Assembly: GCF_042675915.1 (NCBI RefSeq) | Contig: NZ_JBHTKL010000005.1 | Coordinates: forward strand, 62,001 to 126,000 | DNA from: Thalassobacillus_A hwangdonensis | GTDB taxonomy: Bacteria > Bacillota > Bacilli > Bacillales > Halobacillaceae | Reading direction: 5' to 3' | DNA length: 64,000 nt | Shown here: in pieces, positions 16,340 to 24,562 of the stretch | Numbering within the stretch: position 1 is the first letter of the stretch | How the letters are laid out: each line of letters opens with the position of its first letter | Position numbers and translations under genes: made by a program | Notes under the pieces: generated by a model | Told to the model about the DNA's origin: nothing | What the model saw: only the letters and a program-made list of their open reading frames with translations | The model's database searches: none

Positions 16340-17479
16340 ATGGACATCATTTATTTGGATCACGCAGCATCGTCATTTCCGAAGCCGCCTGGAGTGTCAC
16401 AAGCTATGATAGAAGCCGTGGAGAAATACGCTGCCAACCCTGGACGTGGAACGCACCGACTTGCTGAACAGGCAGGGGGAGTCATCGAAAAAACCCGTCG
16501 CATGCTTGCAACGAAATTTGGTGTAAGCAATCCAAATCACGTCCTTTTCTTTTCAAATGCAACAGCAGCCTTGAATCAGGCGCTCAAAGGGTATCCTTTC
16601 AAAAAAGGAGACCATGTCATTACTACCAGTTTCGAGCATAATTCTGTCCGAAGACCATTGGAATATTTGAAGGAAGCGGCTGGTATCGACGTAACGTATA
16701 TAGAAGGGAATTCAGCCAATCTGCTAGAGGGCATGAAAATGGCCATGCGGCCGGAAACAGTTCTGCTGGCGGTTTCCCATGCTTCCAACGTCACTGGGGA
16801 AGTCGCCCCCTTGAAGGATATGATTGAGCTTGCTAAATCAAAGGATATCAAGGTGCTGGTGGATGCGTCGCAGACTGCAGGACATTTTCCAATACATATG
16901 AAGGATGAAGGAATCGACATGCTGGCTTTTCCTGGACATAAACGACTGTTGGGCCCACAGGGAACCGGTGCGCTATTGGTCGAAGGTAAAATCGAATTGA
17001 ACCCGATCCATCATGGTGGGACAGGAAGCTTTTCCGAGTTACCGGGACAGCCGGATCAATGGCCGGAACGATTTGAAAGTGGAACGCTCAACACTCCAGG
17101 TATAGCAGGATGGCATGCAGCTTTGAAACAACTGGAAGCAATCGTTTCACGTGAAACGGATCTGACTAAATTGTTGATTCAAGAGTTACGTATGGTAAAA
17201 GATGTAGTCATATATGGAGAAATCGATGGATTTCGTATGCCAGTAGTGGCATTTAACATCGGAGACATCCCATCTCATGAAGTAGGAATGATCCTTGATT
17301 CGCACTATGGAATCGCTGTCCGGGCAGGAATGCATTGCAGTCCAACAACACATGTGCATTTTGGTACTGAAAATCAAGGTGCCGTCCGGGCAAGTATCGG
17401 TCCCTTTACTACAGAGAGTGATATCGACGCATTGGTCAAAGCGGTAAAAGAAATCAGAGATGGATACTTGGAGGCGTAA
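16340..17479 (+). CDS. Class V aminotransferase, cysteine desulfurase-like
   Basis: Pyridoxal-phosphate enzyme of the NifS/CsdB fold, predicted to release sulfur from cysteine. 379 residues: N-terminal YLDHAASSFPKPPGV, the PLP lysine in FPGHKRLLGPQGTGAL, and a C-terminal block VRAGMHCSPTTHVHFG with a candidate catalytic cysteine. No dedicated IscU/SufU scaffold gene is adjacent, so the sulfur acceptor is unknown; another class V reaction is possible. GAGAGGGGG precedes the ATG. A perfect parS palindrome lies inside the gene at 17143. The next gene follows after 5 bp. Confidence 0.85.
   Translation: MDIIYLDHAASSFPKPPGVSQAMIEAVEKYAANPGRGTHRLAEQAGGVIEKTRRMLATKFGVSNPNHVLFFSNATAALNQALKGYPFKKGDHVITTSFEHNSVRRPLEYLKEAAGIDVTYIEGNSANLLEGMKMAMRPETVLLAVSHASNVTGEVAPLKDMIELAKSKDIKVLVDASQTAGHFPIHMKDEGIDMLAFPGHKRLLGPQGTGALLVEGKIELNPIHHGGTGSFSELPGQPDQWPERFESGTLNTPGIAGWHAALKQLEAIVSRETDLTKLLIQELRMVKDVVIYGEIDGFRMPVVAFNIGDIPSHEVGMILDSHYGIAVRAGMHCSPTTHVHFGTENQGAVRASIGPFTTESDIDALVKAVKEIRDGYLEA
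17143..17158. promoter_or_regulatory. parS: parS site inside the class V aminotransferase gene
   Basis: CGTTTCACGTGAAACG is a perfect 16-bp palindrome whose inner 14 bases match the parS consensus. It lies about 0.9 kb after spo0J. B. subtilis carries its best-known parS inside spo0J itself, so the site is displaced but the arrangement is similar. Confidence 0.9.
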
Positions 17480-17484
17480 GACAT

Positions 17485-18189
17485 ATGGCATTGTTCGGCA
17501 CAATCATCAACGGAGTATTGATCATCTTAGGTTCTTTATTAGGGTTGTTTTTCACTAAAATTCCTGAGCGTTTTAAAGAGACAATCATGAATGGGGTCGG
17601 CATTTCAGTCATTCTGATCGGTTTGCAGATGGGATTCAAGACAGAAAATGTCGTGATTGTCCTGCTCAGTCTGCTTTCAGGAGCAATTATCGGAGAATGG
17701 GCAAGACTCGAAGAGAAGCTCGAAGGTCTTGGTGGATGGCTGCAGAGCAAGTTCGCTGCTCCTGGTAGCGAATCAACGATCGCTCAGGGCTTCATTACAG
17801 CATCGCTTATTTTTGTTATTGGTGCCTTGTCGGTCATCGGGGCGTTAGACAGCGGCTTGAGGAATGATCATGAAATACTGATTACAAAGGGCATCATCGA
17901 TGGGTTCGTTTCACTTGTACTGACCACTACGCTGGGGTTCGGGGTAGTGTTATCAGTCGTTCCGGTCGTGCTGTATCAGGGTACGATTGCGCTGTCCGCA
18001 ACGTTGATCACGGAGTGGATTCCGCAGGCACTGCTTGATACTTTCATCACGGAAATGACTGCTACTGGAGGGTTGATGATCGTAGCCATCGGTCTTAATC
18101 TATTGAATATCACGAAGATCAGGGTGGCGAACCTGTTACCTGGTTTGCTGACGGTTGGTCTCATTGTCTATCTTGCTTCATTATTTTGA
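17485..18189 (+). CDS. DUF554 family membrane protein
   Basis: 234-residue integral membrane protein of the DUF554 (YdfK/YqgA) family, function unknown. It starts MALFGTIINGVLIILGSLLG and contains about six hydrophobic segments with small-residue motifs, including the family-like stretch GLITASLIFVIGALSVIGALDSGL-type block (here FITASLIFVIGALSVIGA). It lies 5 bp after the aminotransferase with GGAGG in the end of that gene, so the two are co-transcribed. Ends at a bidirectional terminator shared with yyaC. Confidence 0.8.
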   Translation: MALFGTIINGVLIILGSLLGLFFTKIPERFKETIMNGVGISVILIGLQMGFKTENVVIVLLSLLSGAIIGEWARLEEKLEGLGGWLQSKFAAPGSESTIAQGFITASLIFVIGALSVIGALDSGLRNDHEILITKGIIDGFVSLVLTTTLGFGVVLSVVPVVLYQGTIALSATLITEWIPQALLDTFITEMTATGGLMIVAIGLNLLNITKIRVANLLPGLLTVGLIVYLASLF

Positions 18190-18208
18190 TAAAGAAAATT
18201 ATTTCCAT

Positions 18209-18245
18209 AAAAAAGACTGCCTTCTTATGCGATGGCAGTCTTTTT
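18209..18245. terminator. Bidirectional terminator between DUF554 gene and yyaC
   Basis: AAAAAGACTGCC (to 18221) pairs with GGCAGTCTTTTT (18234-18245), with A-run and T-run flanks. It overlaps the yyaC stop codon and serves both convergent genes. Confidence 0.9.
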
Positions 18246-18840
18246 ATGATGAAGATAGATTGCGGAAACTTTTTTTGATAGGCTTCATGCCGTATGTGCG
18301 GTCGACGACTTGGATGGCGTCTGCCACTTTGGTTGCCATTTCGATGACCGTGTGCAGCCTTGTGTTCTGGAGGACGAAATATTCCATGAATCCACCGACA
18401 TTGACGATGCCGCTAATGGAAATGTCCCCGATTTTCGGCAGGTCCTTTTTCATTGCAGCCCCTGGGGCGAGCGGACCTTCCTGGACCGATATCATACCGA
18501 TGGAGGAAGATTTTCCAAGACACGCATCGATGGCAATGATGAATGGCCGAGCATGCTTCCGTTCGATGAGAGCTACTTTTTCTTTCAGGTTAAGGGCATG
18601 CAGCGGATCGGCGAGTGTCCCATATACATGGAAGTTTTTCAGTTTTAAATCGTTCAGCATCGATCCTACCAACGGTCCGAACGCATCGCCGGTGGACCGA
18701 TCGGTTCCGATACAGGCAATGACCACTTCACCGCCTTCAGGAATCCTGTCCAGCAACTGTCCACTCAACTGGTCAATCACAGCAGGACTAGTGTAGAGGT
18801 ATCTCGATTCTTTCTGCAAAAACCTACCCTTAAGATTCAT
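18244..18840 (-). CDS. yyaC: Sporulation protein YyaC (DUF1256)
   Basis: 198-residue protein related to the germination protease GPR fold (DUF1256 family); made in the forespore in B. subtilis. It starts MNLKGRFLQKESRYLYTS and includes VIACIGTDRSTGDAFGPLVG, AIDACLGK and GIVNVGGFMEYFVLQNT, all family-typical. The ATG at 18840 has GGAGGAT upstream. A sigma-F/G-like promoter precedes it. It is on the minus strand, against the direction of replication-oriented neighbours. The substrate is unknown. Confidence 0.92.
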   Translation of the reverse strand: MNLKGRFLQKESRYLYTSPAVIDQLSGQLLDRIPEGGEVVIACIGTDRSTGDAFGPLVGSMLNDLKLKNFHVYGTLADPLHALNLKEKVALIERKHARPFIIAIDACLGKSSSIGMISVQEGPLAPGAAMKKDLPKIGDISISGIVNVGGFMEYFVLQNTRLHTVIEMATKVADAIQVVDRTYGMKPIKKSFRNLSSS

Positions 18841-18868
18841 AGCTTATCCTCCATGTACATATTGGTAA

Positions 18869-18899
18869 TAGTATATAAAACTTTCAATCGTTCTATACG
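18869..18899 (-). promoter_or_regulatory. Possible sigma-F/sigma-G promoter of yyaC
   Basis: On the minus strand CGTATA (18894-18899) is followed after 18 bases by TATACTA (18869-18875), close to the forespore consensus (TGMATA / CATACTA). Distance to the yyaC start is about 30 bp. Confidence 0.5.
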
Positions 18900-18931
18900 T
18901 CACAAATAAAACTAGAGCTGGGGGAGCGGAT

Positions 18932-19951
18932 ATGTTGAAATCAGGCGTGAAGTGGATGTTTCTAATCATCGGGACAATGATCGGAGCGGGGTATGCATCT
19001 GGAAGGGAGTTATGGCAATTTTTCGGCCATGAAAGTGGACTGGCTATCGGGATATTCACGATTCTGTTCATCATATGCTGTTATGTCATCCTGAAGATCA
19101 GCTACGAGCAGAAATCTTCGCACTATCTCCCTGTATTAAGAGCGGTAGTGGGGAAACATCTGACAGGCGTGTACGATTGGATGATCATCCTTTACTTATT
19201 TACAACAACGGTTGTCATGTTGGCGGGGAGCGGTGCTACATGGCAGGCATTCCACTTTTCTTATCGGTTCGGCGTCATGGCAATCGTCATTCCGCTCATA
19301 CTTATCTTCGTTTGGGATGTAAAGGGGATCGTTTCCATCAACAGCCTTATTCTTCCTTTATTAATCCTTGGCTTGTTTTTTGTATTGATGCTCTTTACCT
19401 TTGATCAGAATTTGACATTGTTCGATCACCTGCACGAAATGGATAATTGGATGGCTGCTTTTCCGTTCACTGCCTTGAATATACTGCCGCTGATTGCGGT
19501 CCTTGGCGCGATCGGCAATCAAATGAAAGCGAAAAATGAAATCTGGGTCGCCAGTATCGGGAGTGGCGTGATTCTTGGAGGAATCTCGTATTTATACAAC
19601 AACAGCCTGATTCAAATCTCTGAAGAAATCATTCTCTATGAAATCCCTCTGTTTGCGATTTTAAAAGAATATCCATATGAAATGTTTTTGTTCATATCGA
19701 TCCTTTTATGGATCGCTATTTTTACAACGGCTGCTTCCGGTGTGCTGGGCCTGATCACCAGATTCCGTGATTGGCTTAACATTCCATTATGGATACTGGC
19801 GATGATGGCAATAGCGATCATGCTTCCGTTCACCTCCTTCGGCTTCTCTACATTGATTGAATACCTTTATCCGATCTATGGACTGCTGAATTTATATGTC
19901 CTTTCGGCTATCTTGCTGTATCCGTTAGTAAATCGATACAAAATGGAGTGA
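18932..19951 (+). CDS. YkvI-type membrane protein
   Basis: 339-residue polytopic membrane protein with about ten predicted helices, resembling the YkvI family, which has a distant APC/LeuT-like fold. The N-terminus MLKSGVKWMFLIIGTMIGAG and GRELWQFFG are typical (helix 1 with an unwound GTMIGAGYASGRE motif). The substrate is unknown. The ATG at 18932 has GGGGGAG upstream. Divergent from yyaC; 46 bp before the MscS-type channel gene start. Confidence 0.75.
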   Translation: MLKSGVKWMFLIIGTMIGAGYASGRELWQFFGHESGLAIGIFTILFIICCYVILKISYEQKSSHYLPVLRAVVGKHLTGVYDWMIILYLFTTTVVMLAGSGATWQAFHFSYRFGVMAIVIPLILIFVWDVKGIVSINSLILPLLILGLFFVLMLFTFDQNLTLFDHLHEMDNWMAAFPFTALNILPLIAVLGAIGNQMKAKNEIWVASIGSGVILGGISYLYNNSLIQISEEIILYEIPLFAILKEYPYEMFLFISILLWIAIFTTAASGVLGLITRFRDWLNIPLWILAMMAIAIMLPFTSFGFSTLIEYLYPIYGLLNLYVLSAILLYPLVNRYKME

Positions 19952-19997
19952 AAACCTGTTACAATGAGTCTCATAAATGTGCACAGGAGGTAAGTGT

Positions 19998-20903
19998 GTG
20001 GGAGATACTGTGGCAGATTATGGGGAGCGTTGGGGTAACTTTCAGGATTATTTGCTTGGCCCTGAGCTATGGCTCAAACTGGGCGAAGGGGCATTTGATA
20101 TATTAGTGATCGTCACCATCGCCTACATTGTCATTAAGCTAGGCAAAAAACTGACGAGTGAGTTCTTTTTCAAGCGGCGTAGAGGCCCCTTCAAGATTAC
20201 GAAGCGGCGGGAAGATACACTGCGTAAATTGTTTGGAAACATTTTGACATACTTCGTTTATTTCACGGCTTTCGTGATGATATTAGAAACATTCGGCCTG
20301 AAAATCGGTCCATTGCTTGCGGGTGCAGGGGTAGCAGGTCTTGCCATTGGTTTCGGTGCCCAGAGCCTTGTAAAGGATATCATCACCGGATTCTTCATCA
20401 TTTTCGAAGATCAGTTTTCCGTGGGTGATTATGTAAGGACAGCTGGCATCGAAGGTTTCGTTGAAGAGATCGGTTTGAAGACTTGTAAAATCAAAAGCTG
20501 GACAGGTGAAGTCCATATCATTCCGAATGGCAATATCACACAGGTGACCAACTACTCGATTCATAACAGTATTGCAGTCGTCGATGTGAGTATTGCCTAC
20601 GAGGGCAATATTGAAAGAGCGGAAGCGATCATCCTGGAATTGCTTGAGGAGCTTCCGGATAAGTACGAACCGATGATTACGGTACCTGAATTATTAGGTG
20701 TACAGAACCTTGGTGCATCGGACGTCGTGCTCAGGATCGTTGCTGAAGTATATCCGATGGAGCACTGGGCGATGGCACGTGCGATTCGTAAAGAAGTGAA
20801 GAACCGTCTTGATGAGCGTGGCATCGAAATTCCTTTCCCTCGTCTTGTCATGTATTCCAGACAGGATGAAGTGGAAGCGGCTAAAATCAAGGAAAACGTG
20901 TAG
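19998..20903 (+). CDS. Small-conductance mechanosensitive channel (MscS family)
   Basis: Pore protein that opens under membrane tension to release osmolytes on hypo-osmotic shock. The frame opens at an ATG at 19977, but GTG at 19998 is chosen because AGGAGGT lies six bases before it; product 301 residues. Helices near residues 30-50 and 80-100, then the pore helix GPLLAGAGVAGLAIGFGAQ and the beta-domain start FEDQFSVGDYV, followed by a cytoplasmic cage domain. Related to B. subtilis YkuT/YfkC-type proteins. yyzM follows 11 bp later. Confidence 0.9.
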   Translation: MGDTVADYGERWGNFQDYLLGPELWLKLGEGAFDILVIVTIAYIVIKLGKKLTSEFFFKRRRGPFKITKRREDTLRKLFGNILTYFVYFTAFVMILETFGLKIGPLLAGAGVAGLAIGFGAQSLVKDIITGFFIIFEDQFSVGDYVRTAGIEGFVEEIGLKTCKIKSWTGEVHIIPNGNITQVTNYSIHNSIAVVDVSIAYEGNIERAEAIILELLEELPDKYEPMITVPELLGVQNLGASDVVLRIVAEVYPMEHWAMARAIRKEVKNRLDERGIEIPFPRLVMYSRQDEVEAAKIKENV

Positions 20904-20914
20904 GAGGAAGCATG

Positions 20915-21112
20915 ATGGCGGATAAAGATTTTCAAATGAATGAGATTGTAGAAATGAAAAAACCTCACCCATGCGGCGAAAACAAGTGGAAGATCATACG
21001 TATGGGAGCGGATATTCGCATCAAATGTGAAGGCTGCGGTCACAGTGTAATGATTCCTCGTCGTCAGTTCCAGTCCAAAATGAAACGAATTCTGGTGAAA
21101 AGCGAAGAATAG
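20915..21112 (+). CDS. yyzM: DUF951 protein YyzM
   Basis: 65-residue protein of the DUF951 family, always encoded near ychF and rpsF. It carries MKKPHPCGENKWKIIRMG and CEGCGHSVMIPRRQFQ; three cysteines and a histidine suggest a small metal-binding fold, function unknown. Two adjacent ATGs exist; 20915 is preferred because AGGAGG (20902-20907) is seven bases away. A parS palindrome begins 3 bp after the stop codon. Confidence 0.9.
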   Translation: MADKDFQMNEIVEMKKPHPCGENKWKIIRMGADIRIKCEGCGHSVMIPRRQFQSKMKRILVKSEE

Positions 21113-21115
21113 GGT

Positions 21116-21131
21116 CGTTTCACGTGAAACA
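21116..21131. promoter_or_regulatory. parS: parS site between yyzM and ychF
   Basis: CGTTTCACGTGAAACA matches the B. subtilis parS consensus at 15 of 16 positions. It begins 3 bp after the yyzM stop. It is the third parS-type site in about 7.5 kb. Confidence 0.92.
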
Positions 21132-21187
21132 AATAAAATCAAACATGGAAACCATTCAATAAAGTGGTTTTCATTAGAGTGAATTGG

Positions 21188-21222
21188 AAAAACAAGGCTC
21201 ATTACAAGGTCTTGTTTTTCTT
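21188..21222 (+). terminator. Terminator after yyzM
   Basis: AAAAACAAG (21188-21196) pairs with CTTGTTTTT (21211-21219) across a 14-base loop, followed by CTTTTTG. A weaker hairpin (ATGGAAACCA / TGGTTTTCAT, 21144-21173) lies just upstream. Confidence 0.7.
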
Positions 21223-21232
21223 TTTGCTATAC

Positions 21233-21261
21233 TTGTCATTTTTTTGTACAGTATCTATAAT
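21233..21261 (+). promoter_or_regulatory. Sigma-A promoter of ychF
   Basis: TTGTCA (21233-21238) and TATAAT (21256-21261) are separated by 17 bases. The transcript would start near 21268, about 45 bases before the ychF start. Confidence 0.8.
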
Positions 21262-21312
21262 TGGTATGACTAACGTACATGTATGGAAATCCTTAAGGAG
21301 TGGAAGTCTTTT

Positions 21313-22413
21313 ATGGCATTAACAGCAGGAATCGTAGGTTTGCCCAACGTAGGTAAATCCACGTTATTTAACGCAATTACACAAGCAGGCGCATTGTCTG
21401 CCAATTACCCGTTTGCAACGATAGATCCGAACGTCGGAATCGTCGAGGTTCCAGACGAGCGTCTGGATAAACTGACAGAGCTTGTCAACCCGAAGAAAAC
21501 CGTTCCGACTGCGTTCGAATTCACTGATATCGCTGGAATCGTCAAAGGTGCCAGTAAAGGAGAAGGACTTGGCAACCAGTTCCTTTCTCACATCCGACAA
21601 GTGGACGCGATCACGCATGTGGTCCGTGCATTCGAGGATGAAAACATTACGCACGTATCAGGTAAAGTCGATCCGATCAGCGACATCGAGACGATTAACC
21701 TTGAGCTGATCCTTGCTGACCTGGAAACTGTTACGAAGCGTTTTGACCGTGTATCGAAGCTTGTGAAGCAGAAGGATAAAGCTGCACTTGCCGAGTATGA
21801 TGTGCTTGAGAAGCTGAAAGCAGGTTTTGAAGAAGAAATGCCGGCCCGTGCCGTCGAATTCACAGATGAACAGCAGAAGATCGTCAAAGGGCTGCACTTG
21901 TTGACAGCTAAGCCGATTCTTTATGTTGCCAATGTGAGTGAAGATGAAATCGGTGTCGATGTTGATAATCCTTACGTAGAGAAGATTCGTGAATATGCCG
22001 ATGCAGAAGGCGCGGAAGTGATCGTCGTCTGTGCAAAAATCGAATCTGAAATCGCTGAATTAGAAGGGGAAGAGAAGCAGGAATTCCTTGAAGAGCTTGG
22101 AATCGAAGAGTCTGGTTTGGATCAGTTGATCAAAGCAACGTATAACCTGCTTGGGCTTGCTACCTACTTTACTGCCGGTGAGCAGGAAGTGCGTGCATGG
22201 ACATTCACAATCGGAATGAAAGCCCCTCAGGCAGCAGGAATCATCCATACGGACTTCGAACGTGGTTTCATCCGTGCGGAGACCGTATCCTATGAGGACC
22301 TTGTCACAGAAGGTTCCATGGGAGCAGCGCGTGAGAAAGGTAAAGTGCGTTTGGAAGGGAAAGAATACCTCGTCAAAGATGGCGATGTCATTCATTTCCG
22401 CTTTAATGTATAA
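21313..22413 (+). CDS. ychF: Redox-regulated ATPase YchF
   Basis: Obg-family P-loop ATPase (prefers ATP) that binds ribosomes and is linked to oxidative-stress control. The frame opens at 21283, but ATG 21313 gives MALTAGIVGLPNVGKSTLFN and 366 residues, the exact length of B. subtilis YyaF. Motifs: P-loop GLPNVGKST, ASKGEGLGNQFLSHIRQVDA, and a C-terminal TGS domain with AWTFTIGMKAPQAAGIIH and RGFIRAETVSY. AAGGAG lies 12 bases before the start, slightly far. Confidence 0.96.
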   Translation: MALTAGIVGLPNVGKSTLFNAITQAGALSANYPFATIDPNVGIVEVPDERLDKLTELVNPKKTVPTAFEFTDIAGIVKGASKGEGLGNQFLSHIRQVDAITHVVRAFEDENITHVSGKVDPISDIETINLELILADLETVTKRFDRVSKLVKQKDKAALAEYDVLEKLKAGFEEEMPARAVEFTDEQQKIVKGLHLLTAKPILYVANVSEDEIGVDVDNPYVEKIREYADAEGAEVIVVCAKIESEIAELEGEEKQEFLEELGIEESGLDQLIKATYNLLGLATYFTAGEQEVRAWTFTIGMKAPQAAGIIHTDFERGFIRAETVSYEDLVTEGSMGAAREKGKVRLEGKEYLVKDGDVIHFRFNV

Positions 22414-22441
22414 GCGTAGATTGGATCTCTCGTCTAACCTG

Positions 22442-22470
22442 TTGTCATTTGCATAGGAATTTGGTATAAT
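22442..22470 (+). promoter_or_regulatory. Sigma-A promoter of rpsF-ssb-rpsR
   Basis: TTGTCA (22442-22447) and TATAAT (22465-22470) with a 17-base spacer and an extended -10 TGG upstream. Leader length is about 80 bases. Confidence 0.88.
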
Positions 22471-22495
22471 ACTTCATTGTGAGTAATTGATGATA

Positions 22496-22545
22496 ATTAC
22501 TCCTTGCTCCTTTCAAAGAAAAGGGGCCGTTAAGTCCATAAGGAG
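22496..22545 (+). promoter_or_regulatory. rpsF leader hairpin, candidate S6:S18 autoregulatory motif
   Basis: GCTCCTTT (22506-22513) pairs with AAAGGGGC (22520-22527) and is followed by CG, giving a CCG at the foot of the stem. Many bacterial rpsF leaders fold into a hairpin with an exposed CCG that binds the S6:S18 complex and represses the operon. The match here is by eye only; the ribosome site AAGGAGGTG follows at 22540. Confidence 0.35.
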
Positions 22546-22555
22546 GTGAAAACGG

Positions 22556-22846
22556 ATGAGAAAATATGAAATCATGTACATCATCCGCCCAAACATTGAA
22601 GAGGATTCTAAAACTGCTGTAGTTGAGCGTTTTAACGGAATTCTATCTGATAACGGTGCGGAGATCGAAAACGTTAAAGAACTAGGTAAGCGTCGTCTTG
22701 CTTATGAAATTAACGATTTCCGTGACGGATTGTATGTAACCATCAACTTCAAAGGCGACGAAAAAGCAATCAGCGAATTCGATCGTCAGGCGAAGTTCTC
22801 TGATGACATTATCCGCCACATGGCTGTACGCGAAGATGACCAATAA
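22556..22846 (+). CDS. rpsF: Ribosomal protein bS6
   Basis: 96-residue small-subunit protein that forms a complex with S18. It begins MRKYEIMYIIRPNIEEDSK and contains KELGKRRLAYEINDFRDGLY, the family core. AAGGAGGTG lies just before the ATG. First gene of the rpsF-ssb-rpsR operon; ssb follows after 12 bp. Confidence 0.97.
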   Translation: MRKYEIMYIIRPNIEEDSKTAVVERFNGILSDNGAEIENVKELGKRRLAYEINDFRDGLYVTINFKGDEKAISEFDRQAKFSDDIIRHMAVREDDQ

Positions 22847-22858
22847 GGAGTGATTCTG

Positions 22859-23329
22859 ATGTTAAATCGTGTCGTATTAGTCGGCAGATTAACGAGGGAT
22901 CCGGACCTACGCTATACACCAAACGGAGTGGCTGTTGCTAACTTTACGATTGCCGTGAATCGCCCATTCTCCAGTCAATCTGGAGATCGTGAAGCGGACT
23001 TCATCAACTGTGTCGTTTGGAGACGCGCTGCCGAGAACCTCGCGAACTTCATGAAAAAAGGAAGCCTCGTAGGTGTCGATGGAAGACTGCAGTCACGCAG
23101 CTTTGATAACCAGGAAGGTAAGCGTGTATTTGTCACAGAAGTAGTGGCAGACAGCGTTCAATTCCTTGAGACGAAAGGTTCTTCTTCCCAAGGAGGAGGA
23201 CAAGGTGGGTTCCAGCAAAATCAGAATCCTCAAAATAACAACCAACGAAATGACTTTAAACGTGATGAGGACCCATTCGAGAATAATGGGGAACCTATCG
23301 ATATATCAGACGATGATCTACCATTCTAA
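22859..23329 (+). CDS. ssb: Single-stranded DNA-binding protein SSB
   Basis: OB-fold protein that coats single-stranded DNA and recruits replication and repair partners through its C-terminal tail. ATG at 22859 (after AAGGAGTGA) gives 156 residues starting MLNRVVLVGRLTRDPDLRYT. The OB fold spans about 1-105; a Q/N/G-rich flexible linker follows (about 110-140), and the tail ends in the canonical acidic tip DDDLPF. The GTG at 22850 lies inside the ribosome site and is rejected as start. Confidence 0.97.
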   Translation: MLNRVVLVGRLTRDPDLRYTPNGVAVANFTIAVNRPFSSQSGDREADFINCVVWRRAAENLANFMKKGSLVGVDGRLQSRSFDNQEGKRVFVTEVVADSVQFLETKGSSSQGGGQGGFQQNQNPQNNNQRNDFKRDEDPFENNGEPIDISDDDLPF

Positions 23330-23351
23330 TTAAGTAAGGAGTGAATCAACT

Positions 23352-23579
23352 ATGGCACGTCGTGGTCGCGCAAAGCGCAGAAAAGTGTGTTTCTTCACAG
23401 CGAACGGTATCACACACATCGACTATAAAGATGTTGATCTACTAAGACGTTTTGTTTCCGAGCGTGGAAAAATTCTTCCTCGCCGTGTAACAGGAACTTC
23501 TGCAAAGTATCAACGTAAATTGACGAAAGCTATCAAACGTTCTCGTCAAATGGCTCTATTGCCGTACGTTGCTGAGTAA
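23352..23579 (+). CDS. rpsR: Ribosomal protein bS18
   Basis: 75-residue basic protein of the 30S platform, partner of S6. It begins MARRGRAKRRKVCFFTANG and includes VDLLRRFVSERGKILPRRVTG, typical of the family. Last gene of the operon, with TAAGGAGTG upstream and a strong terminator downstream. A single cysteine is present, so it is not clearly a zinc-binding (C+) form. Confidence 0.96.
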   Translation: MARRGRAKRRKVCFFTANGITHIDYKDVDLLRRFVSERGKILPRRVTGTSAKYQRKLTKAIKRSRQMALLPYVAE

Positions 23580-23590
23580 TTCAGCATAAG

Positions 23591-23627
23591 AAGCACAACA
23601 GGAATCATTCCTGTTGTGCTTTTTTTA
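23591..23627 (+). terminator. Terminator after rpsR
   Basis: AAGCACAACAGGAAT (23591-23605) pairs with the arm ATTCCTGTTGTGCTT (ending 23621) across a very short loop and is followed by a T-run to 23627. One of the strongest terminators in the window. Confidence 0.93.
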
Positions 23628-23717
23628 TTGTTTTAATACATAGAGAACGGGAACACGGCAAATGTGTAGGAGGAAGATGTATTTTAATCAGAACATGATT
23701 TGGAGGAGGTAGGGAGA

Positions 23718-24380
23718 ATGGAACAGAACCAGCATACTCAAGAACAGACTTACAGCTTGCCGCGTATTGGAGAAAAGGCGCCAGATTTCAAAGCGCAGAC
23801 GACACATGGTGAATTATCGCTGGATGATTTCAAAGGGAAATGGTTTGTATTATTTTCACATCCGGCTGATTTCACTCCGGTCTGTACGACAGAATTTGTA
23901 GCTTTTCAGGGAATTTATGATCAGCTGAGAGAACTGGATACAGAATTGATTGGTCTAAGTGTAGACAGTGTCACTTCCCACATTGCCTGGATCAGAAATA
24001 TTGAGGAAAACTTTGATACACGAATCGAATTTCCTGTCATAGCCGATCTTGATAAGCAGGTTGCTACGAAGTTCGGGATGATCATGCCTGAAAGCAATGG
24101 TACAGAAACATCGAGAGCCGTTTTTGTCATCGATGATAAAGGGACCGTCCGATCTGTCATCTATTATCCGCTTACAACCGGGCGTAACATGGCAGAAATT
24201 GTCCGCTTGGTGCAAGCATTGAAAACGACAGATGAACATGGTGTATCTACTCCTGCCGATTGGCAAAAAGGGGACAAAGTGATTGCTTCCCCACCTAAAA
24301 CGACGGAAGATGCACGTGCTCGTGAAGAGGACCCGAACTATGAATGTGTCGATTGGTATTTCTGTAAAAAAGACCTATAA
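23718..24380 (+). CDS. Peroxiredoxin (Prx6/AhpC-TSA type)
   Basis: Thiol peroxidase that reduces hydrogen peroxide or organic peroxides. 220 residues; ATG at 23718 chosen because GGAGGAGGTAGGGAGA precedes it (a TTG at 23700 lies in the ribosome site). The peroxidatic cysteine is in HPADFTPVCTTEF; the long C-terminal region with YPLTTGRNMAEIVRLVQALK resembles the Prx6 class. The C-terminal YECVDWYFCKKDL adds two cysteines that could act as resolving residues. Single-gene unit with its own terminator. Confidence 0.9.
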   Translation: MEQNQHTQEQTYSLPRIGEKAPDFKAQTTHGELSLDDFKGKWFVLFSHPADFTPVCTTEFVAFQGIYDQLRELDTELIGLSVDSVTSHIAWIRNIEENFDTRIEFPVIADLDKQVATKFGMIMPESNGTETSRAVFVIDDKGTVRSVIYYPLTTGRNMAEIVRLVQALKTTDEHGVSTPADWQKGDKVIASPPKTTEDARAREEDPNYECVDWYFCKKDL

Positions 24381-24385
24381 AAGCT

Positions 24386-24423
24386 AAGGATAGACGGTGT
24401 TTGGTCACTGTCTATCCTTTTTT
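24386..24423 (+). terminator. Terminator after the peroxiredoxin gene
   Basis: AAGGATAGAC (24386-24395) pairs with GTCTATCCTT (24410-24419), extended inward by GGTG/CACT-type pairing, followed by TTTTT. Confidence 0.9.
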
Positions 24424-24475
24424 ATGAACGGATACATATATTATATTAGCTAGCCCAATAAGAAGTCTGAATATA

Positions 24476-24503
24476 TTGACAAAATAAGTGGTTTTGTTAG
24501 GAT
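24476..24503 (+). promoter_or_regulatory. Sigma-A promoter of the aminotransferase-serA operon
   Basis: TTGACA (24476-24481) and TAGGAT (24498-24503) with a 16-base spacer. The short leader holds GTGAC...GTCAC (24525-24540), a small hairpin just before the ribosome site. Confidence 0.65.
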
Positions 24504-24562
24504 AGAAATAATTTACTTCGGTAAAGTGACAGAGCGTCACCCATCAAAAAGGAGTGTTTGAA

